NCBI GenBank assembly: GCA_963819785.1
Contig: CAWFXW010000020.1
Span: 310,001-374,000, forward strand
Length of the DNA stretch: 64,000 nt
Source of the DNA: Palsa-504 sp963819785
GTDB lineage: Bacteria; Actinomycetota; Actinomycetes; Streptosporangiales; Streptosporangiaceae
Direction: 5' to 3'
The translations under genes were made by a program, and so were the position numbers. The notes beneath the pieces are model-generated. The model saw only the letters and a program-made list of their open reading frames with translations. It was not told the origin of the DNA and ran no database searches. This document shows positions 24,285-32,904 of the stretch, piece by piece; the stretch's first letter is position 1; each line of letters begins with the position of its first letter.

Positions 24285-24974
24285 TCAGTATGCCTGGCCG
24301 TACACCCCGCGCGACTGGTCTCGGACGACCTTGCCGTACTCGAGCTCGACGACCCGCTTGCGCATCGAGTCGACGATGGCCGCATCGTGCGTGGCCATCA
24401 CGACGGTGGTGCCCGTCCTGTTGATCCGGTCGAGGACCTTCATGATGCCGATCGAGGTGGCCGGGTCGATGTTCCCGGTCGGCTCGTCGGCGAGCAGGAT
24501 CATCGGCCGGTTGACGAACGCGCGGGCCATCGCGACCCGCTGCTGCTCGCCGCCGGACAGCTCATCGGGCATCCGGTCGTGCTTGCCCTCCAATCCGACC
24601 AGGTCGATCACCTCGGGTACGACCTTGCGGATGAAACGCCGGTGCTTGCCGATGACCTCGAGGGCGAACGCGACGTTCTGGTAGACGTTCTTGTTCGGCA
24701 GCAGCCGGAAGTCCTGGAACACGCAGCCGATCCGCCGCCGCAGGTACGGCACCTTCCAGTTGCTCAGCCGCGCGAGGTCCCGGCCCGCCACGTGGATCCT
24801 GCCGTCCGAAGGCCGTTCCTCCTTCAGGACCAGCCGCAGGAAGGTCGACTTACCCGAGCCAGACGGGCCGACCAGGAAGACGAACTCGCCCTTGGCGACC
24901 TCGATGTTCACGTTCTCCAGGGCGGGGCGGTTCTGATTCGGGTAAACCTTGGTGACGTTATCGAAGTTGATCAC
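24285..24974 (-). CDS. ftsE: Cell division ATP-binding protein FtsE
   Basis: 229 residues. It has Walker A GPSGSGKST, the ABC signature LSGGEQQRVAMARA, Walker B ILLADEPTGNID and the H-loop MATHD. The N-terminus MINFDNVTKVYPNQNRPAL is the family start. It partners FtsX in the membrane complex that controls septal hydrolases. It is first in the ftsE-ftsX-smpB-PBP-like unit. Confidence 0.96.
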   Translation of the reverse strand: MINFDNVTKVYPNQNRPALENVNIEVAKGEFVFLVGPSGSGKSTFLRLVLKEERPSDGRIHVAGRDLARLSNWKVPYLRRRIGCVFQDFRLLPNKNVYQNVAFALEVIGKHRRFIRKVVPEVIDLVGLEGKHDRMPDELSGGEQQRVAMARAFVNRPMILLADEPTGNIDPATSIGIMKVLDRINRTGTTVVMATHDAAIVDSMRKRVVELEYGKVVRDQSRGVYGQAY

Positions 24975-25140
24975 AGGACCATCACAGCGATGTAGGTGGG
25001 CGTTTCGCGGCTGACGCCGCCAACTCCGGCGACATGCGGGTAACCTGTTTAAGGCCAGGGAACAGTCTAGAGGGAAACTGGCAGCTAAGGCCTAACATCG
25101 CGGTAAGTGCCAGGACACGGGCCAGCCGGAAGGGGTTCCG

Positions 25141-25329
25141 ATGAGCTGTGAACACCTGATCTGCGCTCAGTGCGCTGGACCGGTCGTCGAGGGTCGGTGC
25201 CCGGCGTGTCGCGCCGCCCGCGAGCACGTCCACCACCAGCATTTCGGAGCGATCTCACCGCAGCTGATCATCGCCGCGATCCTCGCCCTGACCGTGGTCC
25301 TACTGCTGGCCATGCAGTTCGCCAGGTAA
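25141..25329 (+). CDS. Small zinc-ribbon single-pass membrane protein
   Basis: 62 residues, ATG 25141 after GGAAGGGG. Two CxxC pairs (CAQC and CPAC, residues about 8-23) suggest a zinc ribbon. One membrane helix spans about residues 40-60 (LIIAAILALTVVLLLAMQF). I recognise the layout from small actinobacterial proteins, but no function is known. It is divergent from ftsE, with 166 bases between the two starts. Confidence 0.7.
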   Translation: MSCEHLICAQCAGPVVEGRCPACRAAREHVHHQHFGAISPQLIIAAILALTVVLLLAMQFAR

Positions 25330-25330
25330 C

Positions 25331-25446
25331 GCGGTACGGCACACCCGGCAGGTAACAGGAGTACGGCACACCCCGGCAGGTAACAGGAGTACGGCACACC
25401 CCGGCAGGTAACAGGGGTACGGCGCGAACAGGGGTACGGCGCGAAC
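25331..25446. repeat. Short tandem repeats between the zinc-ribbon gene and prfB
   Basis: Three or more copies of a 28-bp unit built on ACGGCACACCCCGGCAGGTA followed by ACAGGAGT. Two copies of a shorter unit (AACAGGGGTACGGCGCG) follow. There are no spacers between units, so this is a simple tandem array. A GAGGGGCCC/GGGCCCCTC hairpin follows at about 25473-25492, near the prfB 3' end. Confidence 0.75.
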
Positions 25447-25576
25447 GCGGCGTAGCCGCCATCACGCGGTCGCGAGGGGCCCGTGGGCCCCTCCGGTCCG
25501 CGCGATACTACGGCGGGAACCGTCGCGGGGCGCGGAGCGCAGCGGGGGGTCCGGGGGGTCGTCCCCGACCCGGGAG

Positions 25577-26683
25577 TTACCGCCCGTTCTGGCGGAGCCA
25601 GCGGATTTCGGCGTCGATGAACTCGTCGATCTCGCCGTCCAGGACGGCCACGGCGTTGCCCGTCTCCATGCCGGTCCGGACGTCCTTGACGTTCTGGTAG
25701 GGGTACAGGACGTAGTTGCGGATCTGGGTCCCCCAGGCGCGGCCGCCGTCGCCGCGCAGCGCCTGCATCTGCTCGGCCTCCTCCTGGCGACGCCGCTCGA
25801 GCAGCTTGGCCTGCAGCACGGCCATGGCCGAGGCGCGGTTCTGGATCTGGCTGCGCTCGTTCTGGCAGGAGACCACGATCCCGGTGGGCATGTGGGTGAT
25901 GCGGACCGCGGAGTCGGTCGTGTTGACCCCCTGGCCGCCCGGCCCGCTGGAGCGGAACACGTCGACCCTGATCTCGTCCTCGGGGATCTCGATGTGGTCG
26001 GTCTGCTCCACCACCGGCATCACGTCGACCCCGGCGAACGAGGTCTGCCGACGGCCCTGGTTGTCGTACTTGGAGATGCGGACCATCCGGTGCGTGCCGT
26101 GCTCGCCGCGCAGCGTCCCGTACGCGTAGGGCGCGTTGACCGCGAAGGTGGTGGACTTGATTCCAGCCTCCTCCGCGTAGGAGGTGTCGTAGACCTCGGT
26201 CGGGTACTTGTGCCGCTCGGCCCAGCGCAGGTACATCCGCAGCAGGTTCTCCGCGAAGTCGGCCGCGTCCGCGCCGCCCGCCTGGGCGTTGATCGAGATC
26301 AGCGCCTCCCGGGCGTCGTACTCGCCGTTCAGCAGGGTGCGCACCTCGAGGGCGTCGATCTCGCTGCGCAGGCCGGCCAGTTCCCGCATCGCCTCCTCGC
26401 GGGTGGGCGCGTCATCCGCCTCCTCGGCCATCTGGAACAGCACCGGGGTGTCGTCGAGCCGCTGGTGCAGGCCGTCCAGCCGGCCCAGTTCGGCCTCCAG
26501 GTAGGACAGCCTGCGGTGCACCTTCTGGGCCCGGTCCTGGTCCGCCCACAGCTCCGGGTCGGCCGCCTGCTCGTTCAGGCTCGCGAGCTCGGTCTGCATG
26601 GCGGCAGGGTCGAGGACCGCCTCGATGCTGGCGAGCTTCGACTTCAGTGCCGCGATTTCCTCGGCGGGATCCAGACCTGCCAC
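25577..26683 (-). CDS. prfB: Peptide chain release factor 2
   Basis: 368 residues. The catalytic GGQ (249-251 in SSGPGGQGVNTTDSAV) is intact and the length is normal for RF2 without the programmed frameshift, as is usual in actinobacteria. The position next to ftsE-ftsX-smpB is the standard prfB site. The codon-recognition tripeptide, SPF in RF2, reads SKY here (residues 204-206 in VRISKYDNQGRRQTSFAGVD). I confirmed the codons TCC AAG TAC. The surrounding sequence is normal, so this is a substitution and not a frameshift. How it affects UGA/UAA reading is unknown. Confidence 0.94.
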   Translation of the reverse strand: MAGLDPAEEIAALKSKLASIEAVLDPAAMQTELASLNEQAADPELWADQDRAQKVHRRLSYLEAELGRLDGLHQRLDDTPVLFQMAEEADDAPTREEAMRELAGLRSEIDALEVRTLLNGEYDAREALISINAQAGGADAADFAENLLRMYLRWAERHKYPTEVYDTSYAEEAGIKSTTFAVNAPYAYGTLRGEHGTHRMVRISKYDNQGRRQTSFAGVDVMPVVEQTDHIEIPEDEIRVDVFRSSGPGGQGVNTTDSAVRITHMPTGIVVSCQNERSQIQNRASAMAVLQAKLLERRRQEEAEQMQALRGDGGRAWGTQIRNYVLYPYQNVKDVRTGMETGNAVAVLDGEIDEFIDAEIRWLRQNGR

Positions 26684-26760
26684 GCCGAAAGTTTACGCGA
26701 GACGCACGTGCAGATCCGTCACGGCTGCGCAGGCGGGCCGAATCCATCGGGCAGACCCGG

Positions 26761-26777
26761 TATTCTGCCTTAGCGTG
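26761..26777 (+). promoter_or_regulatory. Possible leaderless promoter
   Basis: TATTCT (26761-26766) lies eight bases before the GTG at 26775, so transcription would begin at or next to the start codon. No Shine-Dalgarno precedes the GTG, and no clear -35 box is visible. Confidence 0.35.
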
Positions 26778-27797
26778 GTAGTCCGAAGGGGCAGGACCAG
26801 GCTGGTGTACCTGGGGGTTCTCGGATGCGCGGCGCTGGGCGTCGCGCTCGGGGGATGCTCGGGCGGATCGAGTCCGGTCAAGGCCGTGACCAGCGCGGAG
26901 CACAACCTGACCATCGCGCAGGCGCAGGCCGCGTACAACTCCTACGTCTCGCAGAGCACCGCGGCCGCCCGGCAGGGCGACGCGACCAGCGGGCTCGCGC
27001 TCGTCGCTGGCGGGGAGTGGTCTATTGTGCACGCCCAGTACCGGGCGCTGGCCAACACGGGGACTCCGGTGCCGCGCTACGGCTACGGCACGCCGACTTT
27101 CTACGTGCCGGCGCTGTCCAGCTACCCGGAATGGTTCGTGGTGACGGTCCCGGTCACCCCGGCGCCCGGCGCGGCGGCGGTCAACACGATCATGGTCTTC
27201 GACAAGCCCGCCGCGGACGAGCCGTGGACGCTGAACGGGGCCGCGGTGCTCGACCAGCCGCTCCCGGCCATCGCGCACGACAGCGCGGGCTACGCGGTCA
27301 ACGTCAGTACCAAGGACACGAGCCTGCTGCTGACGCCGAACGTGGTGGGAGCGACCCAGGCAGCCGTGGCCGACGAGGGACCCGCGGCCCCGGCCGCCGC
27401 GGCGATCGCCAGCGGACCGCAGACCACCGGCATCTACACCTCGCAGTCCGCGCAGAACAGCTCCTACAACGCGCAGGGCCTGTCCTACCTCTGGCTGCTC
27501 GAGGGGGCCGCGGTGCCGCAGTTCGACCTGCGCACCGCCGACGGCGGGGCCCTGGTCATCTACACGATGTACCTGAACACCACCATCGAGCACCCGGGCA
27601 ACGTGTTCGGGGCGAAGATCCCGATGCCGGCCGGGTTCGCCCCGATCGCCACGCCGTCCAAGGCCACCGGCGCGCATGGGGTGGCCGCGAACTGGACGTA
27701 CGAATTCGCCGCCATCGACCCGCCGGCCAGCGCGCACACCGCCAAGGCTCAGGTCATCGCGGCCAGCGGCGCCCCGACCTTCGGCGACTCCTACTAG
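26775..27797 (+). CDS. Putative lipoprotein of unknown function
   Basis: 340 residues from GTG 26775. After RRGRTRLVYLGVLGCAALG comes the lipobox LGGC, so the protein is probably lipid-anchored outside the membrane. The remainder (GDATSGLALVAGGEW, RYGYGTPTFYVPALSSYPEW, TTGIYTSQSAQNSSYNAQGL) has no motif I recognise. It is divergent from prfB with a 91-base gap and convergent with the glutamate dehydrogenase gene. The frame is also open upstream to 26598, but that part overlaps prfB and lacks protein character. Confidence 0.75.
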   Translation: MVVRRGRTRLVYLGVLGCAALGVALGGCSGGSSPVKAVTSAEHNLTIAQAQAAYNSYVSQSTAAARQGDATSGLALVAGGEWSIVHAQYRALANTGTPVPRYGYGTPTFYVPALSSYPEWFVVTVPVTPAPGAAAVNTIMVFDKPAADEPWTLNGAAVLDQPLPAIAHDSAGYAVNVSTKDTSLLLTPNVVGATQAAVADEGPAAPAAAAIASGPQTTGIYTSQSAQNSSYNAQGLSYLWLLEGAAVPQFDLRTADGGALVIYTMYLNTTIEHPGNVFGAKIPMPAGFAPIATPSKATGAHGVAANWTYEFAAIDPPASAHTAKAQVIAASGAPTFGDSY

Positions 27798-27802
27798 CGC
27801 GG

Positions 27803-27935
27803 GGGTCCGGGGCCCGGGTTAGGCATGGGGGTCCGGGGGGACGAGTCCCCCGGGGTTAGGCATGGGGGGTCCGGGGGGACGAGTCCCCCCGGGGTTAGGC
27901 GTGGGGGGTCCGGGGGGACGAGTCCCCCCGGGGTT
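27803..27935. repeat. Tandem G-tract palindromes between convergent genes
   Basis: Three to four copies of a roughly 45-base unit (GTTAGGCATGGGGGGTCCGG and onward), each holding a GGGGGGAC-GA-GTCCCCCC hairpin. They fill the gap between the lipoprotein stop and the glutamate dehydrogenase stop. They should act as terminators in both directions and have G-quadruplex potential. Confidence 0.75.
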
Positions 27936-30900
27936 AAGTCTGCGGGAGCGAGCTCGAGGCGACCAGGGTCCGGATGGCGCGCAGGGCCACCGACAAGGTG
28001 GTGAACGTGAACCGCTCGCTCTCCCAGATCTCGCCGAGCATCTGGCTGGCCATCGCGACCGCCGTCTCGTTGCCCGACACCCAGGCGGCCAGCCGCTCCT
28101 CGGGCTTCTGGGCGTTGATCGCACTGCTCACGCCCAGAACGTCCTGGGTCAGCGCGGCGTGCGCGGCGTACAGGTCGTCACGCAGGGCCGCGCGGGCCAT
28201 CGTCGACCAGCGGTCCTCGCGGGGCAGCGCGGTGATGCGGTCCCGCAGCCGGGTGATTTGCAGCCGGTCGGCGAGGTCGAAGTAGACGTCGGCGGTCTCC
28301 TCGACGGGCCGCGCGGTGATCGCGGCGGCCTGCACGATGTCGAACGCGGAGTACGTCGGCACCATGGCTGCGACCTGCTCGGACAGGTCCATGGGCATGC
28401 CCAGGGCCAGGTAGGAGTCGCGGCGCTCCTCGAACCCGGACAGGTCGCGGCCGGTGAGCAGCTTGGGCAGGCCGGCGCGCACGGTCCGCACCCCGTCGGC
28501 GAAGAACCCCACGGTGGCCTGGATGTCGAACGGCGGGCGCCGGTTGTGCAGCAGCCACCGGGCCGTCCGCTCGGTGAGCTTGCGCCCCTCGAGCAGCAGC
28601 GTGATCTGGGCCGCCAGGCTCACCTGCCCCTCGAGCTGCTCGACCTGACGCCAGAAGGCCGGCATGTCGAACACGTCGCGGGCCACCAGCCAGGCCCGGG
28701 TCAGGTCGGGCACCGAGGCGCCGGTCTCTTCGATCAGCCGGAACAAGAACGTGATGCCCGACGTGTCGATCATCTCGTTGACCACCGAGGTGGTGATGAT
28801 CTCCCGGCGCAGCGGGTGTGACTCCATCCGGTCCGCGAACCGGTCCCGCAACTGGGCCGGGAAGTACGCGTCGAGCACACGGCGCAGGTACGGGTCGTCG
28901 GGCACGTTGGAGGCGAGCACCTCCTCATCGGCCGAGATCTTGGTGTGCGCGAGCAGCAGGGCGAACTCCGGCATGGTCAGGCCGCCGCCGGCCTGGCGGC
29001 GCTCGGCGATCTCCCGCTCGCCGGGCAGCACGTCCTGATCGGGGTCGAGCCGCTTGTCCCGGACCAGCTTGCGCAGGTACCGGGCGTGCACGTGCAGCAG
29101 GGAGGGCGCCTGGGCGCGGGACGCGGCCAGCGCCATGTTCTGCGCGTAGTTGTGCCGCAGGACCAGCGTGGCGACCTGGTCGGTCATGCCCTCGAGCAGC
29201 TGGTGCCGGGCCGCGGCGGGGATCACCCCGGCCCGGATCGCGTCGGCCAGCAAGATCTTGATATTGACCTCGTGGTCGGAGGTGTCCACCCCGGCCGAGT
29301 TGTCGATGAAGTCGGTGTTGACCAGCCCGCCGCCGAGCGAGTACTCGATCCGCGCGGCCTGGGTCAGGCCGAGGTTGCCGCCCTCGCCGATGACCCGGGT
29401 GCGCAGCCGGGTGGCGTCGATCCGGACCGCGTCGTTGGACCGGTCGCCCACGTCGGCGTGCGACTCGTCGCTGGCCTTCACGTAGGTGCCGATCCCGCCG
29501 TTCCACAGCAAGTCGACCGGGGCGGCCAGGATGGCCGAGATCAGCTCGTCCGGGGACAGCGCGCCCGCGGTGGAGTCCAGGCCGAGCACCGTGCGAGCCT
29601 GCGGGGAGACCCGCACCGACTTGGCGGTCCGCGGCCAGACCCCGCCGCCGCCCGAGATCAGGGCCCGGTTGTAGTCGGCCCACGAGGACCGGGGCAGCGC
29701 GAACATCCGGGTGCGCTCGGCGAAGCTGACCCCCGGATCGGGGTCGGGATCGATGAACACGTGCCGGTGGTCGAACGCGGCGATCAGCTTGATGTGCTCG
29801 GACAGCAGCACCCCGTTGCCGAACACGTCACCGGACATGTCGCCGATGCCGGTCATGGTGAAGTCGTCGGTGTCCGGGTTCATCCCGAGCGCCGCGAAGT
29901 GAATCCGGACCGACTCCCAGGCGCCGCGCGCGGTGATGCCCATCTTCTTGTGGTCATAACCCTCCGAGCCACCGGAGGCGAACGCGTCGCCCAGCCAGTA
30001 GCCGTACCGGGCCGCGATCTCGTTGGCCGTGTCGGAGAACGTCGCGGTGCCCTTGTCCGCTGCTACCACCAGGTACGGGTCGTCGCCGTCCCGCCGGACC
30101 ACGTCCGGCGGCGGCACCACCCGGTCGGCCTCGATGTTGTCGGTCACGTCCAGCATGGCCGCGATGAACGTCTTGTAGCAGGCCAGGACCTCGGCCTGGT
30201 AGGCCTCGCGGTCGGACGGATCGGGCAGCCGCTTGCACACGAAGCCGCCCTTGGCCCCGGACGGGACGATGACCGCGTTCTTCACCTCCTGCGCCTTGAC
30301 CAGGCCGAGCACCTCGGTGCGGAAGTCCTCCTGCCGGTCCGACCAGCGCAGCCCGCCGCGCGCCACCCGGCCGAACCGCAGGTGCACCGCCTCCAGCCGG
30401 GGCGAGAAGACGTAGATCTCGAACTTCGGCCGCGGTTGCATCAGCCCCGGGATGTCGCCTGGCTCGAACTTGAGGACCAGCGGGCGCGGCCCCTCGACGT
30501 CGCCCGGGCTCTGGGTCCGGTAGTAGTTGGTGCGCAGCGTGGCGTCGATCACGGCCAGGTAGGAACGCAGGATCCGGTCGGCATCCAGGCTGGTCACCTC
30601 GTCGAGCTGGCCGCGGATCTCCTCGGCGATCGCCTCGCAGCGTTCGGCCGCGCCGTCCTGCTTGGCCGGGTCGAACCGCGACTCGAACAGCCGGACCAGC
30701 AGCCGGGTGATGGCCGCGTTGGACCGCAGCACCCGCTGCACGTAGTCCTCGCTGAACCGCACGCCGCCCTGGCGCAGATACTTGGCGACCGCGCGCAGCA
30801 GCGTCACCTCGCGCCAGGTCAGCCCGGCGGTCAGCACCAGCGCGTTGAACCCGTCGTCCTCGCTCTGGCCATGCCACAGCGCGGTCAGCGCCTCCTCGAA

Positions 30901-32857
30901 GACCAGGCGCAGGCTGCCGACCGAGGCCACGGCCGGCGGCCGGAGACCGAATTCATATATCCAGAACGACCCGGCGCTCTCGCGGCCGGCGAACTTGTAC
31001 GGGTGCTCGTCGACGACCTCGAGCCCCATGTGCTGCAACTGCGGCAGCACGTCGGACAGCGTGATCGGCGAGCCGGAACGGTAGACCACCAGCGTCCAGC
31101 GCTCGGGGTGCTCCACCAGCCGGACCGCGAACTCCCGCCCGTCCTCGCGCAGCCCGAGCATCGTGGTCAGGTCGTCGACCGCGTCCTGCGCGTTGACGTC
31201 CGCCTTGTACGTCTCCGGAATGGCCGCCCCGCACAGGTCGAGCAGGGTCCGGGCCCGCTCCTCGCCGAGCACCCGGATCGCCTCGGCGGACAGGTCCTCG
31301 TCCCAGGACCGGACCGCGGCGGCCAGCCTGCGCTCCAGCGCCGCCGCGTCCACCTGCGGGACCGGGCGGCCCCGCTCGCCCCGGACCACCACCTGCAGGC
31401 GGGCCAGCGCCGAGTCGCCGATGGTCGCGCTGTAGTCGACCGACGCGCCGTTCAGCGCCTCCTTGAGGATGTCCTGCGCGCGCAGCCTGACCCTGGTCGT
31501 GTACCGGTCCCGCGGCAGGTAGACCAGGCAGGACATGTACCGGCCGTAGCGGTCGCGGCGCAGGAACAGCCGGGTCTGCTTGCGCTCGGACAGCCGCAGC
31601 ACGCCCAGCGCGATCGGGGTGAGCTCGTCGGCGGAGATCTCGAAGAGTTCCTCCCGCGGGTAGTCCTCCAGGATCTCGATCACGTCCTTGCCGTCGTGGC
31701 TGTCCGGGGACAGCCCGGTCTCGGCCAGGACGTGGGCCATCTTGACCCGGATGACCGGGATCCCGGCGATCGGCGCGGTGTGCGCGGCGTGGGTGTACAG
31801 GCCGAGGAAGCGGTACTCCCCGGTGACCGTGCTGCGTCCGTCCTCGGCCGGCCCGAGCTTCTTGACCGAGAACGTAGTCCAGGTAGTTGGCCCGGTACAC
31901 GGTGGACCTGGAGTTCGCCTTGGCCAGCACCAGCTGTTCGCCGGGGTCCTGGGCTCGCTTGGCGACCTGGGTGGACAGCTTGCGCAGCGGGTGGCCGCCC
32001 TGCCGGTCGTGGCGCAGGATGCCGAGCCCGGTGCCCGGCACCGGGCTCAGGCCGGTGCCGTCCGGCGTCTGGATCAGGTCGTACTCGCGATAGCCGAGGA
32101 ACAAGAAGTTGCCGGCCGCCAGCCAGCGGAGCAGATCGCCGAATTCGGCTGCGTCATCGCGGGGAGGTATGGGCCCGCCGCCCAGGTCGTCGGCCAGCCC
32201 GCGGGCGGTGGCCGTCATCCGCTGCTGATCCTCGACCGCGACCCGCACGTCCTCGAGCACGTGGCGCAGGTCCGACTCCAGGCCCTCGGCCGTGACCCCG
32301 TCGCCGGGCGGCTCGAGCTCGACGTGGATCCAGGATTCCACTATCTCGGGGGGGACGACCGCCCCCAGACCCCCCCCGCTCACGGGGGGCTCCCGTCCCC
32401 CGTCCCCCCCTGGGATCTCCTGCAGCGCGCCGGTCACGTCGCGGCGCACCCGCAGCAGCGGGTGCACGAGCAGGCTGATCTCGGCCTTGTGCCGGTTCAG
32501 CCGGGTGGTGACCGAGTCGACCAGGTAGGCCATGTCGTCGGTGACGATGTCCACGATCAGGCTGGACGGGGTGACCGGGTCCAGGTGCGCGTGCCCGGGC
32601 TCACGGACCTGGATCAGGGCCCGGCCCTGCGGCCGGTGCAGGCCGAGCCGGAGGTGCGCCTGCGCGACCGCGGCCAGCCGCGAGGGCGAGGGCAGGTCCT
32701 CGGTGGCCACCCGGTGGTAGTAGGCGCGCAGGTAGCACAGGACGCTGTCGCGGTCGCCCAGCACGGTCAGGTCAGGGTCCCCGACCCAGGCCTCGGCCGC
32801 CTTGACCAGGAGAGCTTCCCTGCTCTCGAGAACGTCACTGTCCGGGATCGCGTCCAC
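27934..32857 (-). CDS. gdh: Large NAD-dependent glutamate dehydrogenase, frameshifted
   Basis: About 1640 residues, the size of the 180-kDa NAD-GDH class known from Streptomyces clavuligerus and Pseudomonas. It oxidatively deaminates glutamate to 2-oxoglutarate. GTG 32857 follows AAAGGAG. The first frame runs through GNFLFLGYREYDL to VYRANYLDYV. Near 31873 the frame shifts and continues in FSVKKLGPAEDGRSTVTGEY to the stop at 27934. The catalytic region is intact (KVQEVKNAV-type block AQEVKNAVIVPSGAKGGFV, LLWNGGIGTYVKAS). Adding one base after GTT at the junction restores the frame. An insert near residues 150-190 (GGDGGREPPVSGGGLGAVVP) is encoded by G-tract repeats. The frameshift is probably a sequence error or very recent. 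Confidence 0.88.
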
Positions 32858-32904
32858 TATCCACTCCTTTGTGGTTCGTGTTGTGCTGGGTGGCCCGGGT
32901 TAAT

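Noticed and set aside
25331..25446. CRISPR array
   Set aside because: The repeats abut directly with no unique spacers, and no cas genes are present.
31860..31900. Programmed ribosomal frameshift in gdh
   Set aside because: There is no slippery heptamer or conserved downstream structure, and the family is normally encoded in one frame.
28945..32295. Long open frame (over 1,100 codons) on the + strand
   Set aside because: It is the antisense shadow of the high-GC glutamate dehydrogenase gene and has no recognisable protein features.
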